64,000 nucleotides of DNA from Belliella calami (GCF_022549695.1 NZ_JAKZGS010000016.1:1-64000), one strand, 5' to 3'; positions 7,226-16,518 are shown, counted from the stretch's first letter. Translations and numbers: made by a program. The notes: generated by a model not told the origin, from the sequence alone.

Positions 7226-10198
7226 TTAAAAGGAAATGTTTACACCAAAAATTATATTCTGTGTTTGTGGGTAGGTTCCAAAATCCACACCCATAATAGT
7301 GTTGCTGGCACCAAATGCATTCACTTCTGGGTCAAAGCCTTTGTAACCAGTAATTGTAAAGAGATTTTCACCAGTCACATAGGCTCTCAATCCAGTCAAG
7401 TTCAGTTTACTAATCAATGATTGTGGCGCATTGTAGCCCAAGGTAAGTGCTTGAACCCTCAGAAAAGATCCATCCTCTACAAATCTTGTCGAAATCCTGG
7501 AGTTGTTAGTATTACCCCAAGTTGCTCTGGGGATATCAGTGACATCTCCTGGTGCTCTCCAACGGTTGGCAACTACTGCACTTTGGTTTTTGGCATCTGT
7601 CATCCCTTCAATTTCAATTCTTGTTGCGTTGAAGACATCATTGCCTTGGACACCTCTCAAGAAGATCGATAAATCAAAATTCTTATATGAAAGTGTGTTT
7701 GTCAATCCATAAATGAAGTCAGGATGTGGGTTTCCTATAAATGTCCTGTCATCGGAAGCCGGGGTGAAAGTACTTTCTCCATTTTTGTCGATATAAAAAG
7801 CGTTGCCTGTAGTTGGGTCAACTCCTCCATAAACATAACCAAAGAATTGACCTAAAGGACGGCCTTCTACCGAGTAACTCACATCTCCTCTTCCAGCGAT
7901 TCCACCTGCAATTATTTCTTCTCCAATAATATTGACCACATTATTTCTATTGATTGAAATATTGAAATCAGTAGTCCATTTGAGCTTTCCTTGTGTATTT
8001 ACACTGCTCAACTGAAACTCCAAACCCTTGTTTTGCAATTGTCCGATGTTTTGAATTCCGTCATTGAATCCTGTGGAGCGAGGAAGTTGAACATTCAAAA
8101 GAAGATCAGAGGTGTTTTTGATATAAGCATCAGCTACAAAAATCAACCTAGAATCAAAAAACGAAGCATCTACACCCAAACTCAATTGTTCCGTGGTTTC
8201 CCATTTCAAATTTCTGTTTTCGATAGAACTTTGGAAACTGCCAGGAAGTATGGCGCCACCAATAGGGTAATTAGCACCATATGATACTCTTCCAACATAG
8301 GCATAACTGGAATTGGATATTTGGTCATTTCCTACTATTCCATAACCAAATCTGATTTTTAGATCATTCAAAGTGCTTTCCAAAGGCTTCATAAATTGCT
8401 CCTCTGACAATCTCCAACCAACAGAAAAGGAAGGGAAATAACCCCATCTGTTTCCTGGTCCAAACGTAGAAGAACCATCAGCCCTAAAATTGGCAGTCAA
8501 TAAGTATTTTTCATTGAAATCATAAGTAATCCTACCCAAAAATGAAGCATTTGCTTTTTCTGATTTCGTATTGCTCGCTGACTGTATGATAGATCCAGCA
8601 CTTGTGGTAGTTACCACATCGTTTGCAAATCCTCGGGTTTCAATATTGTTGTTTTCCCATAGGTACTTTTGAACAACAGATCCCAATAATGCTGAAAAAT
8701 TGTGGTTTCCAGTCTGTTTCGAGTAAGTCAAAGTATTGTCAATGATATGATAGCTCATGCGATCTGTATTGTTTCTTGCAATACCTTCCATAGCTCTACC
8801 ATAGCTGGTTCTGAATGGATCAAGGAAATAATCATACACGCCATTGCTCTGATCAATACCTACATTACTTCTAAATCTCAACTCAGGAGTGAAATCAATT
8901 TCGGCATATAGATTTCCCAAAACTCTTTGGTTTTTATATCCTCTTTGAGAACCATCAGTACTCGAAACAGGGTTTTCCCAATCTTGAAATGGATTGCTTG
9001 TGAAAGTTCCGTCAGGATTGTAGATACCAATATTGGGAGGGGTAGATAACATCCCCAATATCACTCCACCTTGGTTTACTGCTTGGTTATCGGCTACATC
9101 CACATCATGGTATTGCATGTAGTTTACATTGGCGCCTATTTTCAACCAATCGTTTACAAATTGCTCAAGGTTAATTTTAAAGTTATACCTGTCCATTTCT
9201 GCACTTCTTACAGCTCCTGTTTGCTGTGTCCAGCCACCTGAGATGTAATAAGTAGTTTGCTCGCTTTTACCCGAAACAGAAAGCTGATAGTTTTGGGATG
9301 ATCCTCTTTGAAAAATTTCGTTTTGCCAATCAGTATTTTCTGTGTACCTACTCCAATCAGTAATCTGACCAAATTCTGTCATCAGATCCCTATATTGTTC
9401 ACTGTTCAAAACATCCAATGTTCTCCAGGGCTGGGAGAATCCTCCATAAGAGCTTAGCTCAAATCTAGGTTTACCTGCTTTCCCTTTTTTGGTGGTAATC
9501 AATACGACACCATTCGCACCTTGAGCTCCATAGATTGCTGCTGATGAAGCATCTTTCAATACAGATATGTTTTCAATATCTGCAGGGTTGATGGTTCTGG
9601 TGTCGGTAGTAGGAACTCCATCTACTACGTACAATGGCTCACTGCTACCAGAAATGGAGTTGGTTCCTCTAATTCGAATACTGAAACCAGCCGATGGTTT
9701 TCCTGAAGGAGTAATTACTTGTACACCAGCCATTTTGCCTTGGATTAGATTTCCGAATTGATTATTGGGTCTTGCATCGAAGACCTCGGATCCGACAACA
9801 CTCACTGCACCTGTAATGTCTTTGCGTGACTGCTCCCCATACCCAACCACTACGAATTCTTCCAAAGACTTAATGTCAGGAGCTAAGGAAATATTTAGAG
9901 TGTTTGAATTTCCGACCGCAACTTCTTGGGAGGTATATCCAATGAATGAAAATACTAGAAGTGCGCCTTCATTTGCTACAGCTAAGCTATAGTTCCCATC
10001 TACGTCTGTGACAGTTCCCGTACCAGTTCCCTTTACTAATATACTTACTCCTGGAAGTGGAAGGTTGGCTTCATCAGTGACCGTTCCACTGATATTTTTT
10101 GTCTGAGCCTCGACTGAGATTGGTATGCTCAACAATATGATGAAGAGACTTTTTAGCAAAACAATCGATATTTTTTGCTGTAAAATTTTAGCTTTCAT
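7226..10198 (-). CDS. SusC/RagA family TonB-linked outer membrane transporter
   Basis: This 990-residue protein has a signal peptide to about residue 32 (ISVEAQ), an N-terminal CarboxypepD_reg-like domain (ISGTVTDEANLPLPGVSILV, about 36-110), a plug domain with the SusC hallmarks VVVGYGEQSRKDITGAVS and GAQGANGVVLITTKKG, and a 22-strand-type barrel ending NIIFGVNISF. It imports oligosaccharides with energy from a TonB-ExbBD complex; one such complex is encoded at 29.2-31.2 kb. It is the first gene of the leftward operon and diverges from the sensor-regulator at 10548. Confidence 0.97.
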   Translation of the reverse strand: MKAKILQQKISIVLLKSLFIILLSIPISVEAQTKNISGTVTDEANLPLPGVSILVKGTGTGTVTDVDGNYSLAVANEGALLVFSFIGYTSQEVAVGNSNTLNISLAPDIKSLEEFVVVGYGEQSRKDITGAVSVVGSEVFDARPNNQFGNLIQGKMAGVQVITPSGKPSAGFSIRIRGTNSISGSSEPLYVVDGVPTTDTRTINPADIENISVLKDASSAAIYGAQGANGVVLITTKKGKAGKPRFELSSYGGFSQPWRTLDVLNSEQYRDLMTEFGQITDWSRYTENTDWQNEIFQRGSSQNYQLSVSGKSEQTTYYISGGWTQQTGAVRSAEMDRYNFKINLEQFVNDWLKIGANVNYMQYHDVDVADNQAVNQGGVILGMLSTPPNIGIYNPDGTFTSNPFQDWENPVSSTDGSQRGYKNQRVLGNLYAEIDFTPELRFRSNVGIDQSNGVYDYFLDPFRTSYGRAMEGIARNNTDRMSYHIIDNTLTYSKQTGNHNFSALLGSVVQKYLWENNNIETRGFANDVVTTTSAGSIIQSASNTKSEKANASFLGRITYDFNEKYLLTANFRADGSSTFGPGNRWGYFPSFSVGWRLSEEQFMKPLESTLNDLKIRFGYGIVGNDQISNSSYAYVGRVSYGANYPIGGAILPGSFQSSIENRNLKWETTEQLSLGVDASFFDSRLIFVADAYIKNTSDLLLNVQLPRSTGFNDGIQNIGQLQNKGLEFQLSSVNTQGKLKWTTDFNISINRNNVVNIIGEEIIAGGIAGRGDVSYSVEGRPLGQFFGYVYGGVDPTTGNAFYIDKNGESTFTPASDDRTFIGNPHPDFIYGLTNTLSYKNFDLSIFLRGVQGNDVFNATRIEIEGMTDAKNQSAVVANRWRAPGDVTDIPRATWGNTNNSRISTRFVEDGSFLRVQALTLGYNAPQSLISKLNLTGLRAYVTGENLFTITGYKGFDPEVNAFGASNTIMGVDFGTYPQTQNIIFGVNISF

Positions 10199-10547
10199 AA
10201 GGTTTTCATGGGGTTTAAATTTGTTAAATGAATTAATTCAATAAAAAGGCTAATAGGTTTGATCCACCAAATATATTTTATTAGGAATCAGGTGCATTAT
10301 TTTGCTTTACACTTTAACCACTACATAAAAATATTGACTACTTCAATTCTACTTCATTGCTATTAAAGTGTCATTGAATCAGGTTTTTACAGAAAAAAAA
10401 ATCAAAAAAAATAACAATAAGTTAAATTTGTTGAAGCAGGTTTATAAATTGTGATGCTTTTAAGTAAGGCCTTAATAATACTTAAGTAATATTTCCTCGC
10501 TATATCCATTTAAACTAAAATTAATTCCAGTAAGATTAAACCCAAAA
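10199..10547. other. Divergent control region between susC and its regulator
   Basis: 349 bp, AT-rich, no ORF. It contains the susC -7 element at 10268-10275 and A-tracts around 10388-10413 that could bend DNA. No clear operator repeat was recognised. Confidence 0.6.
10268..10275 (-). promoter_or_regulatory. susC promoter -7 element (TATATTTG)
   Basis: The minus strand carries TATATTTG, matching the Bacteroidota TAnnTTTG -7 consensus, 70 nt upstream of the susC start. The expected -33 TTTG about 19 nt further up is poor, which fits a promoter needing an activator. Confidence 0.5.
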
Positions 10548-13538
10548 ATGCCTAAAACCTTTACTGTAAAATGGCTTAATTCCACGCTTTGGATTTTGCT
10601 GATTTCCTCAAACTTCATATTGAAAGCCGACCAGGTAAATTTGCAAAACTTGAGTGCTCCCAATATGATGGGAGTGCCTTCAATAATCCATTACAATAGG
10701 AGTGATTTCAATGCAGACCCTCAATTTTGGACCATGTGTCAGGATAAGGAAGGAATTATATATTTTGGGAATAATGATGGTGCTCTAATTTTTGATGGAG
10801 AAACTTGGCAAAAGGTTTTTCTTCCCAATGGCTCTTCGGTGAGAAGTCTACATTATAGTGAAAGCGGTGAAGTATTCGCAGGAGGGTTCAATGAATTTGG
10901 GAAAATCGAAAGAAATGAATTTGGTGTATATCATTTCGAGTCTCTTACTGAATTGCTAAATCCAGAAAACCAAAATTTCGAATCAGTCTGGGACATCCAA
11001 GAGCTCAATGGTAAAATTGTATTTAGGACATTCAGAATGCTTTATATTTTCGAAAATGGAAAGTTCACGCTTGTTCCTGCCGATCAAGCATTCACTTTTT
11101 CTTCAAATGTAGACGGCAAGTTATTCATTCAAGACAATAATAGATTGAAATTATTGGACTTGAATGGGTTAAATTACAAGACTTTATTGGTGAAAGAACA
11201 ATTGCAAGGGGAAGATTTGGTAGCTGTTTTGCCGGGTGGGAAAGTCAAAGATCAAGTAGTCTTGATTACCAAACAAGGCTCTTTGTATAGTCTTAACCTA
11301 GATGATGACGAACTGAAATTCATAGAAAGAATAATTCCTTTGGGATCAAATAATCTAATTACCTGTGGGTTGAAAACTAGTGAGAAACGCTATGTTTTTG
11401 GAACATTAAGCTCCAATATCTTGATTCGGGATGAAAATGGCGAGAAAATCAATGTAGATCAAGCGTTTGATCAATTGCAGGATCAAACAGTATTGAATAT
11501 ATATGAAACTAAGGAAGGGAATATTTGGGCGCTTCTAAACAATGGAATTGATTGTATTGATTTGAATTCTCCAGTAACAAGCGTTTTTGATAAAGCATCA
11601 GTCTATGACGTAAAAATGGCTCATGGGAATATTTATGTGGCAAGTAACCAAGGAGTTTATCTAGCTAAATCCAATTTGTCACCATCATTTTTTTCAAAAC
11701 TTGATTTCAAAAAAATTGAAGGTATGGAAGGTCAAACTTGGACGATTCAGTTGTTTGAAAATCAAATTTTGGCTAGTCATGACAAGGGTGTTTTTGTAAT
11801 TAAAGACAATGGTGAGAGGTATACTATTCCTGGGATTACAGGTATTTGGAAAATCATTCCAATAGATGGAAGCGGTGATAAGTTTTTTGCATGTGCTTAT
11901 GATGGTTTGTTTCTTTTGAAATTCAATTCAAAAGACAACAGATTTGAATTGGTGCAAAAAGTCGAAGGATTTGGGGAGTCATCAAGAGACATTTTGCAGG
12001 ATTCAGACCCTAATATCATTTGGGTTTGCCATGGGTACAAAGGAGTATATCGGTTGAGATTAAATGAAGAGTTTACAAGGGTTACTGGCTTAGAGCACTT
12101 CAAGGATCAGAATGGGCTGCCATCTCCGTTTAGTATCAATGTTTTTGATTTTTTAGGAGAAACTGTCTTTACGACAAATAATGGGATTTTCAGATATGAT
12201 GAAACTCAAAAGAAATTTAATCCTGTAGATAAACTGGATAGGGTATTTGGCAAGGAATTGAATGTCAGAAACCTTCAAGTAAAAGGGAATAGACTTTGGT
12301 TTGTCCAAGATGATGAAGCAGGTTATGTATCAATAGACGCAAATGGTAACCTGAATTCAGATGAAAATAGAGGCTTGTTTTTAAGGATGAAAGGCGAATT
12401 TAATAGGTCTATGGAATGTATCTATCCTGTAGATGAAAGGTTGGTCATGATGGGTACAAGAAAGGGTTTGTTTGCTTTTGATCTGACTTATGGCAAATCA
12501 AATTTAAACCACCAAGTTCTATTTAGGAAGGTGACATTTCAAAAAGGGGAAGAAGAATTGCTTGGATCAATTTTCTCCAATGAAAAAACACCACTTGAAT
12601 TGCCTAACAATACGACAAACCTGAAAGTCGAATTTGCTATTCCAAGTTTTGATGACCAAAAGGAAGTGCAGTATTCCTATTTATTGGAAGGAGTTGGGTT
12701 AGGTTGGTCAACATGGGAAGAAAAAGCATTTGTGGATTTCAACTATCTGAAAAGTGGAAAGTATGCTTTGCTGGTGAAAGCGAGAAGTAGGGTAGGTGAA
12801 ATTTCGGAGGTTAATTCATTTTATTTTACAATCCTTCCCAAATGGTATCAGACAGGATTAGCCTTTGTATCATTCGCTATTTTGGCTGTGCTTACACTTT
12901 TTATGGTCATCTTCTTTGTTAGAAAAAAAATTAGCATCGAAAAAGAAAAAGCAAGGATAGATCAAACAGAAAAAACAAAAGTTTTGGAATTGCAGATTCA
13001 TCAGATGAAGCTGGAAAATGAAAAGAGAAAGATTGAAAAAGACAAGGAGATTCTTGAAGAGGATATATTGTCCAAAAGTAAAGAACTGGCAAATTATACC
13101 ATGTTATTGGTAAGAAAGAAAGAGCTTCTAAATGAACTGAATGAAGAGCTTTCTTCCATCAAAGAAGTCACCATCAATGAGAAAGTAAGGTCAAGGTTAA
13201 GAAAAATCCAAACTAAAATTAATTCTAATCTTAGGGATGAAGAATATCTCAAAGTCTTCGATATCAATTTTGAAAGGGTGCATCAGGCGTTTTTTGATGA
13301 ATTGAAAACTGCTTATCCATACCTTACCCCCAAGGAGTTGAGGCTTTGTGCATTTGTAAAAATGAACCTTACCAACAAAGAAATAGCTTCAATCCTAAAT
13401 ATATCGGTAAGAGGCATAGAGACTGCCCGTTATAGATTAAAGAAAAGGCTCAGCCTTGATCATGCCGTCAATATGGTAGAATTCTTAGATTCACTTTCAC
13501 ATTTGGATATTGAAGAGGAGGAGTCTGAACAAGATTAA
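10548..13538 (+). CDS. Membrane-spanning beta-propeller/Y_Y_Y sensor with LuxR-type HTH
   Basis: This 996-residue protein begins with a signal or anchor segment (about 9-25). A large periplasmic part follows, with two-component-propeller-type repeats (EGIIYFGNNDG, GVYLAKS, GLFAFD). Then come a Y_Y_Y domain (about 690-760, YSYLLEGVGLGWSTWEEKAFVDFNYLKSGKY in outline), a transmembrane helix at about 766-791, a long charged coiled coil (about 795-870) and a LuxR/GerE-like HTH at about 922-975 (LTPKELRLCAFVKMNLTNKE, then IASILNISVRGIETARYRLKKR). There is no kinase or receiver domain, so it is a one-component regulator resembling SusR in logic. Divergent from susC, it is the probable activator of the sugar locus. 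Confidence 0.88.
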   Translation: MPKTFTVKWLNSTLWILLISSNFILKADQVNLQNLSAPNMMGVPSIIHYNRSDFNADPQFWTMCQDKEGIIYFGNNDGALIFDGETWQKVFLPNGSSVRSLHYSESGEVFAGGFNEFGKIERNEFGVYHFESLTELLNPENQNFESVWDIQELNGKIVFRTFRMLYIFENGKFTLVPADQAFTFSSNVDGKLFIQDNNRLKLLDLNGLNYKTLLVKEQLQGEDLVAVLPGGKVKDQVVLITKQGSLYSLNLDDDELKFIERIIPLGSNNLITCGLKTSEKRYVFGTLSSNILIRDENGEKINVDQAFDQLQDQTVLNIYETKEGNIWALLNNGIDCIDLNSPVTSVFDKASVYDVKMAHGNIYVASNQGVYLAKSNLSPSFFSKLDFKKIEGMEGQTWTIQLFENQILASHDKGVFVIKDNGERYTIPGITGIWKIIPIDGSGDKFFACAYDGLFLLKFNSKDNRFELVQKVEGFGESSRDILQDSDPNIIWVCHGYKGVYRLRLNEEFTRVTGLEHFKDQNGLPSPFSINVFDFLGETVFTTNNGIFRYDETQKKFNPVDKLDRVFGKELNVRNLQVKGNRLWFVQDDEAGYVSIDANGNLNSDENRGLFLRMKGEFNRSMECIYPVDERLVMMGTRKGLFAFDLTYGKSNLNHQVLFRKVTFQKGEEELLGSIFSNEKTPLELPNNTTNLKVEFAIPSFDDQKEVQYSYLLEGVGLGWSTWEEKAFVDFNYLKSGKYALLVKARSRVGEISEVNSFYFTILPKWYQTGLAFVSFAILAVLTLFMVIFFVRKKISIEKEKARIDQTEKTKVLELQIHQMKLENEKRKIEKDKEILEEDILSKSKELANYTMLLVRKKELLNELNEELSSIKEVTINEKVRSRLRKIQTKINSNLRDEEYLKVFDINFERVHQAFFDELKTAYPYLTPKELRLCAFVKMNLTNKEIASILNISVRGIETARYRLKKRLSLDHAVNMVEFLDSLSHLDIEEEESEQD

Positions 13539-13572
13539 AAAGGGCTCAGCCTTCCATAACTTAATGTTTCCC

Positions 13573-14961
13573 CTATACTTCTTTCACCAGAAAAATATCC
13601 TTGAATTTCAATTTAGGCAAAAAGCTTCGCAAAATGTATTTGCTTTCTTGGAATGGTTTGATTTTTGGAATATGGTCTAGAAGGTTTTCTGGGGTATCTA
13701 CCATATCTTCTTTACTGATAAAAGAATAGCCGATAAACATACCTTTCTCAAAAAGCAATGCAGTCTCTTCATCTGCACTTCTACCTCTTTCTTTGATGAT
13801 CAATGTACCTTCTTCATCAGTAGTTTTTTGGAGAAATTCTCTGACGCGAGCATTGTATTCAGGAGGAATTTCTTGTCCACAGCAAGCACCTTTGCATTGG
13901 TTGGTAAGGTAATCATAGCAGGCTTCATTGGCTTTTTGTATTCCGCATAGCTTTGGACATAACTCATATTTCTCTACAGCCTCAAGCAAATACTTCCAAG
14001 CTTCACCGTGACTTTCAAATTGTCTGAGGCATGCTTGGCTGGGTTTTATTTTGGAAACTTGAAAACGTAAAAAACCAGCATTGTCCTCGTATTCAATAAT
14101 GCCCCAAGTGCTGCTGATGAATTTTTGGGATTTATTGTATTTTGGCCATAGTCTTTTGATTTCATGGAGTTCTAGTAAGTAAGCCAGAAATTCATTTCCT
14201 GTCAATTCCCAACTCACATCGTGAATCTCGTTTTTGAGGTTAAGTTTGTCTTTTCCTTTCGTGTCTCCAGAAAAATGTCCCTTAAACCTGCTTTTGATAT
14301 TCAGTGCTTTTCCTACGTAGATGACTTTTCCATTTACATCATGGAAATAGTAAATTCCTGTTTTTTCAGGAAGATTGGTGAATTTTTCTTTGGTTATGTT
14401 TGGTGGCAAAAATGCCTCTCCATTATTTTTCTTCAACATAGCCAAAACAGCCTCAGCATCTTTTTGGTATATTTTCTCAAATAGATATGCCGTAGCTTCA
14501 GCATCGCCAAAAGCCCTGTGTCTTGCCGATATTTGGATATCTAGGTGTTCACAGATTCTCCCCAAGCTGTAAGATTTATATCCCGGAAAAACCTTCCGAC
14601 TCATTCTCACAGTACAGAGTTTGGGAGCTTTGTAATTGATGTTTGATTTTTCTAGTGCTTTTTGAATAAAAGTATAATCAAAACCTACATTATGGGCTAT
14701 GAATACTCTGTCTTTCAATATGCCAAAAATTTCCTCGGCTACTTCTTCAAAAGTCGGCGAATCAGCTACCATTTGATTGTCTATACCTGTCAGACCTGTG
14801 ATAAACCCTGGGATCAATCTCTCTGGATTGATTAGTGTCTGATAGCTGCTGAGAATTTGCTTTCCATCATGAATTATAATTGCTACTTCGGTAATCCCAC
14901 CACCATCTCCTGGATTTCCTCCTGCTGTTTCGATATCTACTATTGCAAACTCTTGTTTCAC
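13573..14961 (-). CDS. DEDDh exonuclease / GIY-YIG nuclease fusion (DnaQ-UvrC-like)
   Basis: This 462-residue protein has two nuclease domains. Residues 1-165 are a DnaQ-type 3'-5' exonuclease with Asp9 and Glu11 in VDIETAGG, Asp95 in HNVGFDYTF, and His148/Asp153 in RHRAFGDAEA, so all five DEDDh residues are present. Residues about 198-280 are a GIY-YIG domain (GIYYF at 202, YVGKALNIKSRF at 215 with Arg225). A Cys-rich stretch follows (CPKLCGIQ, CYDYLTNQCKGACCGQ, about 335-370) that may bind metal, as in UvrC-like proteins. The combination is widespread and often annotated DNA polymerase III epsilon; a repair role is more likely than replication. It is convergent with the regulator gene. Confidence 0.88.
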   Translation of the reverse strand: MKQEFAIVDIETAGGNPGDGGGITEVAIIIHDGKQILSSYQTLINPERLIPGFITGLTGIDNQMVADSPTFEEVAEEIFGILKDRVFIAHNVGFDYTFIQKALEKSNINYKAPKLCTVRMSRKVFPGYKSYSLGRICEHLDIQISARHRAFGDAEATAYLFEKIYQKDAEAVLAMLKKNNGEAFLPPNITKEKFTNLPEKTGIYYFHDVNGKVIYVGKALNIKSRFKGHFSGDTKGKDKLNLKNEIHDVSWELTGNEFLAYLLELHEIKRLWPKYNKSQKFISSTWGIIEYEDNAGFLRFQVSKIKPSQACLRQFESHGEAWKYLLEAVEKYELCPKLCGIQKANEACYDYLTNQCKGACCGQEIPPEYNARVREFLQKTTDEEGTLIIKERGRSADEETALLFEKGMFIGYSFISKEDMVDTPENLLDHIPKIKPFQESKYILRSFLPKLKFKDIFLVKEV

Positions 14962-15057
14962 TGAGAAATATTTTTATTCTAAGGTAACAGTTTCTGCAGA
15001 GAGTTGATTTCTTTCTTTCAATAAAATTGGCAGAAATGTTATTGTTAGGGGGTGGGT

Positions 15058-15765
15058 TTATGTGATTGCCAGTACGACCATGCCAGTCATGATGGCTATT
15101 CCAAAGCTTAGCAGCGTACCGATTAGGATATACTCGGTAAGCTTTCTATCCTTGGATTCTTTGAGATCACCAAAGCGGAAGACTGATTTGGCTGCCAGCA
15201 AAAAACCAATCGCTTCCCATCTTCCTATGATTACGAAAGTAAATACGAGAAGGCGTTCTAAAATACCGATATATTTGCCGGCATTGTCAAGAGATTGATT
15301 CTTGCCATCATTGATAGCATTGGACCATTTGGCCATGATTACCTGAATCAAGATCCCTGTCACAGCAGTAAGGAAGAGAAGTGATGTGCCATAGATCCAA
15401 ATGGTGGGGTTTTCCATCCATATTTGGATTTCCAAGCTCGGCTTGTACCAAATCAGCCAAAAAACCAAAATGCTGATCAAATGCAAAACTTGATCTATGA
15501 CAAACCATCTTGTTTTATTGTTTTTCTTTTGAAGATTCAGTTTGGTCAAATCGATCAGTCCATGGATGGCCATGAGCATCAATGCAAGAAGCCAGTACTG
15601 TAAGTCCCATAGCACCAATAGAACGAGTAATCCGTGGATTAAAATATGGAAGTACAGTTTAGGTGACTTTGCTTTTCTTTTCTCTTTTTCCTGTACCCAA
15701 GATTTTGGCTGAAGTACAAAATCTCCAATCAAATGTGCGAATAATAGCTTTACTAATAAGATCAT
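15058..15765 (-). CDS. DUF3307 polytopic membrane protein
   Basis: This 235-residue protein has about six hydrophobic helices. Conserved His and Asp residues sit in or next to them: H11 and D15 in AHLIGDFVLQ, H40 and H44, H68 and D72 in HGLID, D91 and H95 in DQVLH. That spacing could form a buried metal site, but this is inference. The ATG overlaps the satD stop (TGATG), so translation is coupled to SatD. The family function is not established; the order SatD-DUF3307 suggests that SatD controls or signals to this membrane protein. Confidence 0.82.
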   Translation of the reverse strand: MILLVKLLFAHLIGDFVLQPKSWVQEKEKRKAKSPKLYFHILIHGLLVLLVLWDLQYWLLALMLMAIHGLIDLTKLNLQKKNNKTRWFVIDQVLHLISILVFWLIWYKPSLEIQIWMENPTIWIYGTSLLFLTAVTGILIQVIMAKWSNAINDGKNQSLDNAGKYIGILERLLVFTFVIIGRWEAIGFLLAAKSVFRFGDLKESKDRKLTEYILIGTLLSFGIAIMTGMVVLAIT

Positions 15766-16406
15766 CAGATGAGTTTTTGAAGTTTTTCCCTAAACACCTT
15801 TTCGATTTTGAGCACTTCCTCGATGTTTGAGCGATTCCATCTTCCACTGACAGAATTCTGCTTTATTTTCAATATTTCACCGATTTCTTCTTGGGTAATA
15901 TTTGGACTTGTCAATACGATTTCTGCCAGTTCAGCTGATGATACAGACCAACTGTCCATGAACTTCGCAGCTAGTCTCAAGTACAGGTTTATCTCATTGT
16001 CGAAATCCTGCCATTGACTTTGGATTGCCAGGTTGGTTTTTTCCTTTTTTAGTTTCTCGAACTTTTCCCCTGCATAGATAAAAGCTGGTCCATTGCTTTC
16101 TGACACACGTTTTCCCGAAAATGTCTTTTCTCCAATCCCTATGGACATTCTTACATCCAGTGTACTGAGAAGCTTTTTTGCATCCTTTGGTTCGATTTTT
16201 TTGATCAATGCCTTTATTTCCAATGCTTTTTGTAGCGCCTCTTGAGGATCACCGATTTCTAACTGAAAGAAATCACCCCATACCAGCTCCCACTGCTCGG
16301 GTGTGGTTCCCCACTGAGATAGGAGTGATTTTAGAGGCTGCAACCATTTTTCTTGATCCAAGAGCTTCCTGGAGGCGATGATATCTCCTTTGATTATTGC
16401 TATCAT
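15765..16406 (-). CDS. SatD family protein: cyclase-like domain plus winged helix
   Basis: This 213-residue protein matches the SatD family. By eye the first 130 residues follow the class III nucleotide-cyclase/GGDEF fold: IIKGDIIASRKL (Asp8) resembles the DIVGST strand, LVWGDFFQLEIGDPQEALQK (Asp45) resembles the GDGF hairpin followed by an Ala-rich helix, VRMSIGIG (86-92) and SNGPAFIYAGE (104-114) resemble the RVGIHTG and FGPAVNxAAR strands. The Asn and Arg of the catalytic N-x3-R motif are replaced (Ile110, Glu114), so catalysis is uncertain. Residues about 155-200 form a helix-turn-helix (ITQEEIGEILKIKQNSVSGR). It is the first gene of a two-gene operon behind phased operators it may bind itself. 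Confidence 0.82.
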   Translation of the reverse strand: MIAIIKGDIIASRKLLDQEKWLQPLKSLLSQWGTTPEQWELVWGDFFQLEIGDPQEALQKALEIKALIKKIEPKDAKKLLSTLDVRMSIGIGEKTFSGKRVSESNGPAFIYAGEKFEKLKKEKTNLAIQSQWQDFDNEINLYLRLAAKFMDSWSVSSAELAEIVLTSPNITQEEIGEILKIKQNSVSGRWNRSNIEEVLKIEKVFREKLQKLI

Positions 16407-16414
16407 AATTCAAA

Positions 16415-16518
16415 TATCGTCGAAATAAACGATAATTCAAAATATCGTCGATACCAAGGATATGTGTAAATATCCCGGATATCAATGATAAATTTAAATA
16501 TCGTCGAAATCGATGATG
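16415..16518. promoter_or_regulatory. Four phased operator-like repeats upstream of satD (28-bp period)
   Basis: Units start at 16415, 16443, 16471 and 16499, exactly 28 bp apart. Each has the form TATCGT-N8-ACGATA: unit 1 is perfect, unit 2 TATCGT-N8-AGGATA, unit 3 TATCCC-N8-ATGATA, unit 4 TATCGT-N8-ATGATG. Within the left half most also carry an 11-bp near-palindrome TATCGTCGATA or TATCCCGGATA. The array begins 9 bp upstream of the satD ATG, where RNA polymerase or ribosome access would be controlled. Confidence 0.75.

Noticed and set aside
10472-10663. 63-residue ORF in the susC-regulator control region
   Set aside because: It lies antisense over the start of the regulator gene and has no family match or ribosome site.
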